A stretch of 64,000 nucleotides of DNA from Sciurus carolinensis. Its lineage: Eukaryota > Chordata > Mammalia > Rodentia > Sciuridae. The position numbers and the translations under genes were made by a program. The notes under the pieces were generated by a model, which did not search any database, was not told the origin of the DNA, and saw only the letters and a program-made list of their open reading frames with translations. How positions within the stretch are numbered: the stretch's first letter is position 1; each line of letters starts with the position of its first letter. This document shows, in pieces, positions 35,016 to 46,521 of the stretch. The stretch is from NCBI RefSeq assembly GCF_902686445.1, contig NC_062221.1:35914575-35978574 (forward strand). The letters are read 5' to 3'.

Positions 35016-36000
35016 CATTCCAGGCATCCCGCAAACACACTGTGTTGGACAGGCACCTACTTCATTCTCACTATACGGCCAACTTCTGCCAGCCCTAAGA
35101 TGTCCATTAGAGAGCCCAGCTGTTGTTCGACTACCAGGCATGTAGCCAGTTGGCTGTAAGCTATAGGTTTCATTGCCAGAATGTCACAGGATTCTCTCAA
35201 AGTTGTTTGGTAAAGTGTAGGCTAAAATTATGTACAATATCTGCTTTCTTTTCCCTATGGGAATATGTCACAAGAGTAAATGAGATAATTTAGGAGAAGC
35301 ACTTTGAGTTCCTAGTAAGAAAATGATTTCTATTTGTGTAACTCATTGGAGTTTTTAGTATTATTAACAAATGCAACATTAAAGTTGACCTAAAGGAAAG
35401 ATCTGGCACTTTACTACTCTGGTATTTGAGAATTAAACTTTTGCAAAATCAGGCTCAGCCTGCTTCCAGACTACCAAGATATGGTGAAATCTCTCATTTC
35501 ATTGAATTTGAAGTTGTGGAATTGCTTCCCTTTCTAAGACTGTTTGTAATGTAAACAATTTGCTCTATAAATAAAGGGCATTTTTCATTGTTGACATGCT
35601 GTAATTTCCAATTGAAATGTAAGTTAAATTGATGAATTCATTAGAAAGCATATTGTAAAGTGATGCTCATTTATTTTCAAGGGATGAGTACTACGTGACT
35701 GCCTAGTTTGTATTTATTTTTATTGCTTTTCTTCTGTGTAAAAGAATAAAAAAATCTGAAATTCCAAAAGTGGAAAAAATAGATTAATAGAAACTTGTGA
35801 ATAGAAGCTTGTGGATAATTGCAGGGAAAAGAAAAGAAAAGAAAAATATTGCTACAAAAGAGACTGTATTAATTTAAATGAAATTGTCTTTTTTCTTTTT
35901 TCCATGCATAGAAGGTGGAAACTAGTTCTGCTCTGAGGTATTTTCTCAGATCTGTTTTTTAGATTATTCCTACTTCCCCAAATGCCTAAGCCCTACAGAG
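35016..36000. other. unique sequence
   Basis: 35016-35190 is richer in GC and CpG than its surroundings ('atcccgcaaac', 'atacggcc', 'gttcgact') but matched no family I know. The remainder is unremarkable. Confidence 0.45.
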
Positions 36001-36360
36001 AGACACTAGTCAAGGCAACTCAACCTCAGAATGTAAATGTGAGGTTCAAGCAGCAAGAGGTCTGAGACATTACTTTAGCCTCATGACAGGTCAAACCCGC
36101 CCCCCAAAACCACCAACCCCCAGCTTTAATCATCTTCTTCATTCTCTTTGGATCATTTGTATCTGACAGAACAGCCTGCCTTCTAAACAGGAATGTCCTT
36201 ATTTTTCCCTGAATCATACTCTCCCAGAGGCAGAACTTCCTCTCCAAGGGCATCAGGGACTCTGTTTCACATTTGACATTTGCTGGACTGGCAAAAAATA
36301 GAAAGTTTTCCTCTAATCCTATTTTTTTCCCCCTGGGAAGAAATAGGCTGAGTTTCACAA
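36001..36360. other. GC-richer block with a long minus-strand open frame, unassigned
   Basis: A minus-strand frame of 110 codons (36026-36358) spans this block. It shows no recognised domain and no clear splice sites, so I do not call it a gene. It could be conserved non-coding sequence or an unrecognised old element. Confidence 0.3.
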
Positions 36361-39088
36361 AGTGTCTTCACATGTTCCCTACTTGAAATGTTAATACATT
36401 ATGCAAAGAATCATAATCCACCAAAATAATGTCTTGGAATTTGTACAGAGTAGAAACATAATACATGTTCTGATGCAATCCTTACACAGGCATATAGCTC
36501 TTTGAATTCAAATGTATGTAGCAAATGATAGTATCTCAAATGTGAGAAAATGATATACATTATCCTTGTGAATAGTTACAATGAGAATACCATTTTCACA
36601 TCTGCATCTTAATAGCACTATCAATAAAATATATTCCTATCTTTAGAGTTTGAAATGCTAATTCAAATTTACATTACTTTACCATAAAAATGTAAGAGGG
36701 ATGTCAAAATCATTTAAAAAAAATCAACCTAAGACCATACAGATATTTATAGTATATATTTCAAAATAGTTGTCATAAAATAAAAATAGATGTGTGTATA
36801 TTATTAAAGAGATGAACATACTTAAATTGTGTATGTAATTTATTATAATAAGCAAAAAAAATTATTCCCTCTGTGCTTGAGATGCTTTTGGGCAGGAATT
36901 ACTTAACTAGGAGATTTGTTTCTCCTACACCACTAGAATTTCTTGTCATGCAAGGCTTCCAAATTGAGTATTTCCTACTGTTCTCCTCCCTATTGGAAAT
37001 GACTGCATTCTTTAGAGAGGAAATGTGAGAGTAATTTTGCTCTAAAATCTTCTTTATAGTATGAATAGCTCTAGGTTGGAGGCAGAGAGTTACAGTACCT
37101 GCTAACTTATACTCAAAATTTACAAGGTCTTAAGATTTATTGTGGAGGTATATTTAATTTATTATATGCTTTCTACTTCCAAATAATGGATACATAGATA
37201 TTGAAGCAGGAATAAATACACATACAGATGTGTGTGTAGAAATTCCTTTATATGTTTGAACATGTATAATTATATAGCCATATTTTCATGCATAGTTGAA
37301 CTTTGATCAATACACGGCAAATTATTGTATTTTGATACGAAAAATGTATTTGAAGATATCTCTTATGATTTTAGGTTCTTTTCTATGGCAGTGTAGTCTC
37401 TTTTTATTCAGAAAAAGGGAGTGACATTAACATTTTTGTCTGTATGTATAATGCTGCTAGTGTGAATCACTAGTGGAACAAAGAAAGTTGTCTTTCCCTC
37501 AAGGAATCCAGTGATCTTGTAGATTAAAAGAAAATAAAGGAAGGGTTAAAAAAAAAAACAAAAAACAAAAAGCAAAAAACATTAAGAATATATTGCCACA
37601 AATTTTAAAAAGTAGAAAACAACTGTAGACTAAGAAATTAAACACAAGAAAATGCAAAATGAGTAATTGAAGATATCCCTGAGGATCATGATTTATGGGC
37701 CAGGCCAGGAAGATATGAATTTGTAAGGAATATTTCAGGAAAAAGGAGCATTAAGAAGTGGACAATGTAAGAAAGAAACATCTGCACAGGTGTTGATGAA
37801 TATATTGGCCTGGCCATATTTGTGGTGTATATGTTAAGAGAATAACTGCTGATTTCATCTTAGATGGGACAGGTTAAATCAGATCATGAAGTCTTGACAA
37901 CTAGACAGAAAATGTGCTCATGGTATCGTGGACAATAGGCTATGAGAGCAGATAATTGAGCTGGAAAAATAGCATTGCTTTTGGAAAATTAAACCTATGA
38001 TAAGTAGAATTAAACTTTTGAGACACAGCATTCTGGCAAACTTCATGTACAGAAAGATAAAGCATGGGTTGATCGCATGAGTAAATAATGGGCACACATG
38101 ATGTCTCAAAGGATTGCCACTGCAAGAAAAATCACAGAGCAGTGAAAAAGAAAATTTAAAGCTCTTTTCTCCATTCCTTTGATTTGTTTGAACTGAAAGG
38201 CTGTAATGCATTTACAGTAAAAATGACAGGAGATCTTTTGAACTTTTTAAGAGCCTCAGGAGAATGTTAAGAGGGAATGTGAAGAATTGGGACCTTGGTT
38301 TTCAGAGAAGGTGGGAATGGGTGAATTTAGAATTCTGATGGGACAAAAGACAGCTGAGTAAAAATGAGAATATATAGTTAGTAAAAGTATGCTCTAGGAG
38401 TCCATTAAATGGAAGCTCCTACTAATAATAATTACTGATTTTTTAATGATAGCCCAGGGCAATAGAGTATCTTGAATTGCTTTTAAATCTTCAGTGATTA
38501 AGTTGTGTTCAAATTAGTTTTAGTGGCTACCAGCATATAATAATCCTAGGAAAAAAATCATATTTTCATATATGAAAACTTTTAGGCAACATGAAAGCAG
38601 ATAATCATTTTCCTAATGAGAATGTGTAACAGAGTTTATGATATCTTGCCAAATAAGCATTAGCCATTATAGAATTTATTTAATAGTGTTGTAAATTTTT
38701 ATTTTTCATTTTCCTTGCTGCAAAAGGACTCTGAAATTTCAGCTAACTTGTAAAACTCTTATGTGCTACACACTTAAGGGAACATTTTGTCATTTTGTGA
38801 TAAACTTCAAATTTAAGAAAAAAAGTCAATTCTTGAACTTGAGAAAATGTTCAAAATGGCACTGGCTTTTATTTTTTCTCTGTTTGAATTTCATCCTAAT
38901 GTATGCAACAAAATTTCTGTTATTATGAATGCTAGTAACCAATCTATTTTCTTAGAAACAAGGGAAACAAACGTTCAGGACCATGCTATTATCAGATTTA
39001 TTTTTGTATAAAATTATTTTAAGAGTTATTATCACTTAACAAAACAGATTCTTTACTAAAACCTTTTTTTCTATAAGAAACATGATAA
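36361..39088. other. unique AT-rich sequence
   Basis: No element recognised with confidence. 37,680-37,920 faintly resembles an ancient dispersed repeat. An A-rich run lies at 37549-37580. Overlapping minus-strand frames near 37918-38211 lack coding support. Confidence 0.45.
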
Positions 39089-39213
39089 CTGGGTGTGGTG
39101 GATATACCTATAAACTCAGTTGCTCAGGAGACTGAAGCAAAAGAATCTTTAGTTCAAGGCCAGGGTCACATAGTGAAACTCAGTTTCAAAATAAATAAAT
39201 AAATAAATAAATT
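39089..39213 (+). mobile_element. B1-type SINE, sense, with (AAAT)n tail
   Basis: 'aactgggtgtggtggatatacctataaactcagttgctcaggagactgaagc...agttcaaggccag' followed by an AAAT repeat (39190-39213). The ID half is absent. Confidence 0.82.
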
Positions 39214-39464
39214 AGAAAAGAACACCACAGTAAAAATATTATGTACACAATTCAAATATTTGTAAAGTGTAAGTATACTTTAATTGGTAGAACATCATTT
39301 AATAACACAATTTTTATTGATAACAATTGTAATTAGGGGCCTAATTATTGATATTTCAAATTTGCAGTTTTTTCATTATGTGTTTTTGATTCTTGGGTAA
39401 GTACAAATGAGAAAGAACAAAATTTTAGGAGAGGTGACAAGGACAATTTCAGATTCAGAAGGAT
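39214..39464. other. unique AT-rich sequence
   Basis: Nothing recognised between the B1-type SINE and the next MIR. Confidence 0.45.
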
Positions 39465-39600
39465 TAACATTTATCACTTAGTGAGTGCTCACTGTGTGCA
39501 ATAATGGTTAAGTCATATGTTCTTAGAGTTTGATTTCAACACCTGTGAAGGACAACATTGTACCCACTTAAATGGAAAAAATATATATTTTGGAAGGTTT
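39465..39600 (-). mobile_element. MIR SINE, antisense
   Basis: 'aacatttatcacttagtgagtgctcactgtgtgcaataatgg' is the reversed MIR end ('acatttattgagcgcttactatgtgcc'). Confidence 0.65.
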
Positions 39601-40164
39601 AAGAACAGCCCCCAAGTTATAGTTTATTAAATATCAACATACATTTTAAAATTCAACTGGAAATTATTTTAATAACCACTTTTCCATACTGCTTTTTGAT
39701 GTTAGACCCAGAATAAAGTAAAGAATTGCTTGAGAGGACATTATTCATGATCATGTGGTGTTGATAACTCAGAATACAAGAAAACAAATAAAACCATTAA
39801 AACTGTGGGGTCATGGAAATATAAAGGTGAAAACAAAATTTTGAGTTCACATAATCCAAACATTCTAACTAAGAAAATCAAGACTTAAAATGGAAAATGG
39901 CAAAATGGTATTACGGACAAATCACACAAAAAGAGCATTTGTCATTTGCTTTTATAATCTAATTCTGCGGTGAGAATATATGTCATAAGATCAAGCCCTG
40001 GATGCATTAAAGAGATTTTGGGAAGAGAAGAGTATGTCAGGAAGAGTGTTGAAGAGTTGAGACACTAGTCAAAAAGTTCTCCATAGTTTTTCAAAGGAAA
40101 AAAATAAGTATTTCACATTATAAATAGAAAAAACTTAATTTCGAATTTAGAAAAATAAAAACTT
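39601..40164. other. unique AT-rich sequence
   Basis: Nothing recognised between the two MIR fragments. Confidence 0.45.
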
Positions 40165-40290
40165 ACTGAACATATTTAATGCACCAGCACCTCCATTAGG
40201 TATTTCAAGATTTATTATCTCCTTTAAAACTCACAAATGCATTTGAGACCATTAACATGCACAGTTACAAGTAATTAACGTTAAATCCTG
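40165..40290 (-). mobile_element. MIR SINE fragment, antisense
   Basis: 'gaacatatttaatgcaccagcacctccattaggtatttcaagatttattatctcctttaaaactcac' follows the reversed MIR pattern. Diverged. Confidence 0.5.
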
Positions 40291-40379
40291 CTAGCAAGGG
40301 CATTCATTATAGAATTATCCACCAATTCCACGTACACAATTAGAAATTTAAAAATTGACTTAATGTCAGTAATCTTTCC

Positions 40380-40890
40380 TCCTCAATACTTTGTTGAGGT
40401 GCATTTGACAAATATTGAAAGTGTATATATATACACATTGAAAAATGCTTATCACAATCAAGTTGATTAACACATCTGTCACATCACAGTTACCTCTTTG
40501 TGTGTGAGAACTCTTAAGAATTTTAGCAAATTTCAGCTTCCAATCCCTGGGAAACACAATTCTACCTCTGTTTTTAGGAGTCTGACCTTTTCAGATTCCA
40601 CATATAAGTGAGATGATACAATATTTGTATTCTGTGTCTGTCTTATTTCATTTAGCATAAAATCTTGAATAATATTTCATAGTGTGTGCATATGTGTGTA
40701 GTTTTCCCTACCAGCCCATCATTGATAGATAATTAGGTTGTTTCCATATCTTAGCTGTTGTGAATAATACTGCAATAAACATTGGGAGTGCAGATGTCTC
40801 TTTGACATACTGATTATACTTCTTTCGGGTATATTACTAGTACTGGGCTTGCTGGATAATATGGCAATCCTATTTTTAATTGTTTAAAGT
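40380..40890 (-). mobile_element. L1M 3' fragment, antisense
   Basis: 'ttgttgaggtgcatttgacaaatattg', 'gattccacatataagtgagatgatac', 'gaatattactgcaataaacattggg'-like text and 'actagtactgggcttgctggataatatgg' are in reversed L1 3' order. It contains a 16-bp palindrome gtgtatatatatacac near 40421. It ends where the HSP90AB1 pseudogene poly(A) begins. Confidence 0.82.
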
Positions 40891-41114
40891 GTATTTTTTT
40901 TCTACAAAATTACACCTTTTAATTTTGAATGCTTTAATATTACAACAAAATAAACAATAGCAACAACAAAAAACGATTCATGACATACAACCTTGTCAAA
41001 TTAAGGACATGGGGGCCTAAGTTGACTGTTTCCTTTCTTAGCCACAAAGATAGCAGAAGCAAAAACACTAAATTTTAGAAGAGGAAACCAGGTGGAATAG
41101 GCCACTCAAGACAG

Positions 41115-41248
41115 ATGTGGGAGGGGTACTCACTTTGGACTCCCTCCTTCTGGAGGAATTTCTTTCTCTCTCTCCTCTCTCCCCCCACCCCTCTATTCTG
41201 TTCCTTAAATAAAATTTACTTTTTACTCCTGAAAAAATAATGTGGGAG
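41115..41248 (+). mobile_element. 116-bp polyadenylated retroposed fragment with 9-bp TSD inside the pseudogene
   Basis: The insert 41124-41239 is flanked by a perfect 9-bp repeat 'atgtgggag' (41115-41123 and 41240-41248). The pseudogene 3' UTR reads through once the insert is removed. On the plus strand the insert has a CT-rich run, 'ttaaataaaatttac' (polyadenylation signal) and a short A-rich end. This looks like a 5'-truncated retroposed transcript end, perhaps LTR-derived. Source not recognised. Confidence 0.7.
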
Positions 41249-41420
41249 TAATGGGACACTACACAAGGGACACAAGATTTCCAAGTCAAAGCTTCTCATC
41301 TGCTTCCATAAGAGATGCTTTCTCTTCCACCTCAAAGTGTGTGAAGGGTTGGAATTCATGAGGAATAGCAGCACTAGGTTCTTTTGCTGTCAACTCATTT
41401 TCATCAAGGCTTAGAACTAA

Positions 41421-41866
41421 CTTAATGTTTTAGTCAGCTTTGAGTCACTGTGACCAATATACCTGACAAGAATGCCTTAAAGGAGGAAAAATTTATTTTG
41501 CTTCATGGTTTCAGAGGTTCAGTCCATAGCTAACTGACTCCAGGACTTTGGGCCCAAGGCTAGTCAGAGCATCATGGCAGAAGGGCATGGCAGAGGAAAG
41601 CAACTCAGGACATAATAGCCAAGAAGCAGAGAGAGAGTTCTGTTCATCAGGACAGAATGTAAACCCCAAAGGAATGCCCACAGTGCCTACCTCCTCCACA
41701 CCCTACCCTGCCTACAGTTACCACCCAGTAAATTCATACTGGAGGACTAATCCACTGATTAGGTCACACCTCTCAGAATCTAATCATTTCACCTCTCAAA
41801 ATTCTTATATTACTTCACACATGAGGGTCTTTTAGGTACACCCCATATGTAAATAATAACATTTGA
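41421..41866 (-). mobile_element. MaLR-type solitary LTR inserted in the HSP90AB1 pseudogene
   Basis: A 436-bp LTR (41426-41861) in antisense with TG...CA ends: 'tgttttagtcagctttgagtcactgtgacc', 'atttattttgcttcatggtttcagaggttcag', 'aagggcatggcagagg', 'ccactgattaggtcacacctctcagaatctaatcat'. The pseudogene breaks within the Met-Ile-Lys codons and resumes on the other side. Flanks 'cttaa' (41421-41425) and 'tttga' (41862-41866) each differ by one base from the expected parental pentamer, so they fit a decayed 5-bp TSD. No internal retroviral genes. Open frames here are shadows. Confidence 0.88.
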
Positions 41867-42675
41867 TTATGCAGTAGATGTGGTTGGAATTGGTATGGGT
41901 ATCCTCAAAAATGGATCCAGAAGAGAAATAAACACAATTTCAAATATCAGGACCACCAGGTCCTGGACATCTTTGTCCTTTGGTCCACTGTGACTTCCTA
42001 CCACATTATCTTCACCATGGAGGGGTTCCAGGTGGGATCTGGCAATCATGTAGCCATTGTAGAGTTGTCTAGAAGTGCATGGGCCTTCATGATCTACTCT
42101 AGGTGGGTTGCTCAGTTGTAGAGGGTTATCACAATGTGGTAGTGTGAAAATATAAGCCTACTGGAGATTGTAATCTTCTCCGTCTTCTTTTCCAAAATTT
42201 CTTTCATGGGCTTACAAAAGTTCTCAAGCTTATTTTTGTTATTCTCCATTTTCTTCTCCTCATCCTCTGGCAGCTAGCTCTAGGCCTCCTTTGGCCACTG
42301 AGATCAGGCTTTGCCCATAACACTTGTTGAGCTGCTACATACTGTGCTCATCAACAGGCTCAGGCAAACATACAACTCCCCATCAGCACTTCCACACTTG
42401 CACTGCTGACCCAGAGTTGGTGGCCCATTCTTGGCCCTTACCTGAGATTATTAAATGGACTTTTTTGTCACCTTCATGTGAAAGGCATGTTCTGACAGAG
42501 AATTCCTCTCCATCTCCAAAGAGGAACAAAGGTACAGCAGCTCAGAAAGGCATCATGTCAGTAGAGTTCACATGGATTCCAAATTTTAGGTTTTTAGAAA
42601 ATACCTCATAAGACTGCTTATACTTTTCCTTGTATTCTACTGATTTAAGATAATTAATTAAAACATTTATTTATT

Positions 42676-42898
42676 TATTTTTGTTTTTATGTTCTATCCC
42701 CAGTACTTATTATATTGAAAGCAGGTCCTCTAGCATGCTAGCAAGTGCTCTACTATTGATCTATATCTCCAGATCTTTTTATTTTTATTTAAGACATGGT
42801 CTAGCTAAATTGCCCAGGCTGTGCTTAAATTTGTGATCCTCCTTCCTCAGCCTCCCAAGTAGCTGGGACCACAGGCATGTGCCAACATTCCCAGATCT
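42676..42898 (-). mobile_element. B1-dID SINE, antisense
   Basis: ID half 'agcatgctagcaagtgctctactattgatctat', then 'atttaagacatggtctagctaaattgcc' and the 7SL-like half 'tcctcagcctcccaagtagctgggaccacaggcatgtgcc'. Confidence 0.88.
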
Positions 42899-43751
42899 TA
42901 AACTTATTATTTTAAGTTATATATGAAAATTGTACATTATCATATGATGTTATGACATGTTTTCATTGTGTAATGTTAAAGTCTTGTTGAACATATTAAT
43001 TGCTTCAAACATGGATTATTTCTTTATGGTAAAATGTTCAGAATCTTCTAGATTTTTGAAATATGTAGTACATTGTTATCTATATTCACCCTACTAGAAA
43101 AGAGTGCACCAGAAATTCTTCCTTCTATCTAACTGTAGCTTAGTGCTCTCTCCAGATATACCTTCACCTTCAGTTCTCCCCAGTCCCTAGTAACCACCCT
43201 TGTATTTTCAACTTCTGTGAGATCATTTTTTTTTTTTTTAGATTTCTCACGAGTGAGATCATATAGTACTTGCCTTTCTGTGTTTGCCTTATTTCACTTA
43301 ATGATCTCCAGTTCTATTCACGTGATTGCAAATTATAGGACTTCATTCTTTTTACAGCTGCATAGTTTTCCATTGCATGTATGTAACATGCTTATCTGTT
43401 CATTGGTTGACAGAGGCCCAGGTTGTTTTCCTTTCTTGACTATTCTGAGTAATGAAGGAGTAAACATAGCAGTGCACATGTGTCTTTGGCATATTAATTT
43501 CACTTCCTTTGGATATATACCCAGTAGTAAGATTGCCAGATAACATGGTAACTCTATTTTTAATTTTTTGAGAATCCTCCATTATTGTGATAGCTGCACT
43601 ATATTACATTCCCACCATTATGAAAGGACTCTCTTTTCCCTATATATTTGCCAAAACTTGTATATTTTGTCTTTTCAATGATTGGTATTCTTCCTTTACA
43701 TCTCATTGTGGTCTTGATTTGTATTTATCTGATGATTTGTGATAATAAACA

Positions 43752-43832
43752 TTTTCTTTCTTTCTTTCTTTCTTTTTTTTTTTTGTGTACACTAGGCAAG
43801 CCCTCTACCAAGTGAGCTATATTCCCAGCCCT
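43752..43832 (-). mobile_element. truncated ID SINE with CTTT-rich tail, antisense
   Basis: 'actaggcaagccctctaccaagtgagctatattcccagccc' is the reversed ID 5' half. On the left a (TTTC)n/T run (43752-43785) is the expanded A-rich tail. Confidence 0.82.
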
Positions 43833-43886
43833 AAACATATATTGTTTTTGTATTCAGTTGGCCTTTTTTTTAATGTCTGTTTAGGT

Positions 43887-44248
43887 CTTAGTTTGGACTG
43901 GTGTAAAATAATACCCCATATGGATAATTTATAAATAACAGAAATTTATTTCTCACGATTTGGGAGCCTGTAAAGTCTTAGATCAAGGCATTATCAGATT
44001 GAGTGTCTGATAGCGTTCATAACTCATAGATGGCAACTTATTGTGTCCTCCCAGGGTGAAGGTCAAATGGATGATCAGTCTTCCTTAGGTCTTTTTTTAT
44101 AAGGGCAATAATTTCGTTCATGAGGGTAGAGGCCTCATGGCCTAATCACTTCCTAAACACCTCTCATTTTAATACCTCACATTGAGGATTAATTTTCAAT
44201 GAAAGAATTGGTGGGGAGGGGATACAAACACTCAGGCAATAGCAAACC
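43887..44248 (-). mobile_element. MLT1-like MaLR LTR, antisense, nested in L1M
   Basis: 'ttagtttggactggtgtaaaataatacc', 'taaataacagaaatttatttctcacgatttgggagcctg', 'ataagggcaataatttcgttcatgagggtagaggcctcatggcctaatcacttcc' and 'ggatacaaacactcaggcaatagca' match reversed MLT1 LTRs. TSD not discernible. Confidence 0.82.
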
Positions 44249-44470
44249 CCTTATCTGGTGTATGGTTTTCAAATATTTTCTCCAATTCTATAGGTTGTCT
44301 CTTCATTATGTGGTTTCTTACCTTTGAGGTGCAAAAGACTTTAAGTTTGATGTAATCCTATATATTCAATAATTTAAAAAGAAAATCATCTTTAGTTATA
44401 TATACCTTGGTATACCTAAGTACTTCTTAAACTATAGGGTGTTTTTATTTTATTCTATAAGTTTTTATAT

Positions 44471-44817
44471 CTGACAACATCATACTGTAATTCCTGGTAA
44501 TTTAAGGGAACATAAAGTACAATTGTGATTACATATGATTTTTTCTGTGATGACTTTACCTCCTCATACCCATAGAGGAATTGACATTTTTTATGTATAT
44601 TTATTAGAAGAAAAACATTAAATAAATGTATACATTAACAAAAACCAAAGTTTATAGACCACTGTTTTGACCTTTTAGATATCAGACAACCTATGCTATA
44701 ATCACCAGAGATATTGTTGAATGTACAGATTCCTGGTTCCACCTCAGACTAATTGAATCAAAATCTCTAAAGTCTTGACCCATAGGTTTAAATTTTTGTT
44801 TTTATTTTATTTTTATA
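44471..44817. other. unique sequence
   Basis: May include a further diverged L1 tail. Nothing else recognised. Confidence 0.4.
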
Positions 44818-44984
44818 TTTTTTTGCAATACTGGCAATTGAACCCAGTGGCACTCTACCATTGAGCTATTTTATATTTTAATAATCTTGCTGGATTGTCA
44901 AGGTTGGCCTCACGCTTGTGATCTTCCTACCTCAGAATCCTAAGAAGTTGGGATTTCAGAATTGTGCCACCACCCATGTCTAGA
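44818..44984 (-). mobile_element. B1-dID SINE, antisense, diverged
   Basis: 'aatactggcaattgaacccagtggcactctaccattgagc' followed by 'tcctacctcagaatcctaagaagttgggatttcagaattgtgcc'. Confidence 0.82.
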
Positions 44985-45296
44985 TTTACATTTTTAACAA
45001 ACTTCTGGGTTATCTTTATGCATGCTAAAGTTGAGGCACCTTACTCTATATTCTCTATTCAAAGTTTTCCCACACTACCTCAAAGGGGTTATTTTAGCAG
45101 CTTCATGAAGTTTTCCCCTTGTTTAGTTCTACTACATAATGTGAAATGTCCATCTTGTATGAATCAGGAATAAACTTTTCTTAAAAGAAAAAAAATATTA
45201 GAAGCAATTATTTTATATTTTATTCAGAGGAGTAAGTATATCTGTGCATATTTGTGCATATGTATATGTATATAAAATAAAGAGCAAAAATAAACT
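44985..45296. other. unique sequence
   Basis: Nothing recognised. Confidence 0.5.
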
Positions 45297-45378
45297 GGGG
45301 CTGAAGTTGTAGCTTAACAGTAGAACCTGTATTTAGCATGTGCAAGGAAGGCCCTGGGTTCAATCCCAGCACTAATAG
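45297..45378 (+). mobile_element. ID SINE, sense
   Basis: 'ggggctgaagttgtagcttaacagtagaacctgtatttagcatgtgcaaggaaggccctgggttcaatcccagcact' is an ID element with scattered changes. Confidence 0.88.
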
Positions 45379-46521
45379 GTAAACTAATTAATTAAACAAA
45401 TTGCTTCTGTCAGCCTCACATGAAAGAAGCCCTTGTACAATTAAGTTGAAAAGTAAATAAATTCAAGAAGCAACACAGCATTGTGTGCATCTCATACTTA
45501 TTTTTGCTTCTGTTCTCTACACAATCTCTTTTAGTGAATAATGGACATCCTGTCCTCCTTTGTAATACAGTCTTTGAATTGTGGTCATGGAAATCATCAC
45601 AAAAGGTCATCCTGTCCTTTCCTTGACCTCCAAGTCTTATATATTTGAAATTCTATTTTTAAAAGATTTCCGCATTTGCTATGTTCTCAAATCCCTTGGG
45701 AACCCATTTAATGTTGAACAGCCTTTTTTTCATTATGAAAAGCTTCTTTCTTCCTTCCCTTGTTTTGCGATTAAAATTCATTTTCTCTAGTTAAGTTTTA
45801 AACAAAAATGAAAAACAGCTGGCCACCACAATCTGTGGCATAACTCTTCACTGAAAAGACTGTTAGTAGTGGGACTTTAACCAATTCTTCTCTGGTCTGC
45901 ATGATTTAAGTCCTTTTAACCCTTCTTAGAATTTTCATTTTCTAACCATTCAATTATTTCCTCAGTCATCCTTCTTAAGTTCTGGGGTGTGAAACTAGAC
46001 ACAGTAGGATCTCACCAGTGCCGCATAAAATAGTGGGTTTACCTTGCTGCTATTATTTACTCCACTCCTATTTATGCAACCCGTAGAATTCTGAGAGGTG
46101 CAGATAAGATGTAAATGGGTGTCCTGATGCTCATGGTCTTGAATAATTTCATAGCACTTTTCATAAAGATATGGATGTTATTCCTAGAAACCTGACTGGT
46201 TTATATCATAGGTAATTACTTTCTGCCTATCTATAGCATTCTAAGTTTCAATTAGATGAATTATTCTTCACTTCCACTGGTAAAGCCATTATTGAAAAAA
46301 AAAAGTTGTTTAAGCAGAACAGAACAGCTCTGCCTCTTAACAAAATGAGAAAGGACCACTTTTACCCAGCCTATAAATAGGCTAGAATTCCTTATGGGCA
46401 TGAAAGACAGCAATTTTTTCCTGTCTCCCAAGCTGATGGACAGAATTCAATATGATCTGTATTTTTTTTATAGCTGTGTCTGACTGGCATCTCAATTCTT
46501 TATAACAAAATCTACCTGATA
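45379..46521. other. unique sequence, possibly an ancient repeat at 45,900-46,110
   Basis: The text around 46,000-46,100 faintly resembles a dispersed ancient repeat, but I cannot name it. No coding exon. Confidence 0.4.

Larger units (their letters stand above)
40894..42645 (-). pseudogene. HSP90AB1 (pseudogene): processed HSP90AB1 pseudogene, 5'-truncated and split by two insertions
   Basis: Minus-strand translation with frame changes matches the C-terminal part of cytosolic HSP90-beta, from roughly residue 425 to the end: 'FSKNLKFGIHVNST' (parent FSKNLKLGIHEDST), '[17 protein letters not shown]', 'IMKAHALLDNSTM' and 'KDKDVQDLVVLIFEI'. The beta form is favoured over alpha by KEIL..KITIS and by DLVVLIFE. 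The C-terminal tail and a diverged 3' UTR follow ('ttggaaatcttgtgtcccttgtgtagtgtccc'; 'tattaaagcattcaaaatt'), ending in an A run (T8 on plus, 40894-40901). Lack of introns plus the tail mark a retrocopy. In-frame stops and frameshifts make it non-functional. It is interrupted at 41426-41861 by an LTR and at 41124-41239 by a short retroposed piece. The intact protein is an ATP-driven cytosolic chaperone; this copy encodes none. Confidence 0.93.
42905..44470 (-). mobile_element. L1M fragment, antisense, interrupted by an ID and an MLT1 LTR
   Basis: Reversed L1 order: 3' UTR ('tattcaccctactagaaaagagtgc'), 'gatttctcacgagtgagatcatatagtac', 'ggatatatacccagtagtaagattgcc', then after the ID 'ttcagttggcc...aatgtctgtttaggtc', then after the LTR 'cccttatctggtgtatggttttcaaatattttctccaattctataggttgtctcttc'. 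The sequence resumes in register across both insertions, so the L1 is the oldest of the three. Confidence 0.88.

Noticed and set aside
36026..36358. 110-codon minus-strand open frame as a gene
   Set aside because: No recognised domain, splice sites or homologue; kept only as an unassigned GC-richer block.
41426..41861. Full endogenous provirus around the LTRs
   Set aside because: No gag, pol or env-like sequence next to any LTR in the window; all appear solitary.
41548..42611. Plus-strand frames of up to 95 codons as a gene cluster
   Set aside because: They are shadows of the MaLR LTR and of the minus-strand HSP90AB1 pseudogene.
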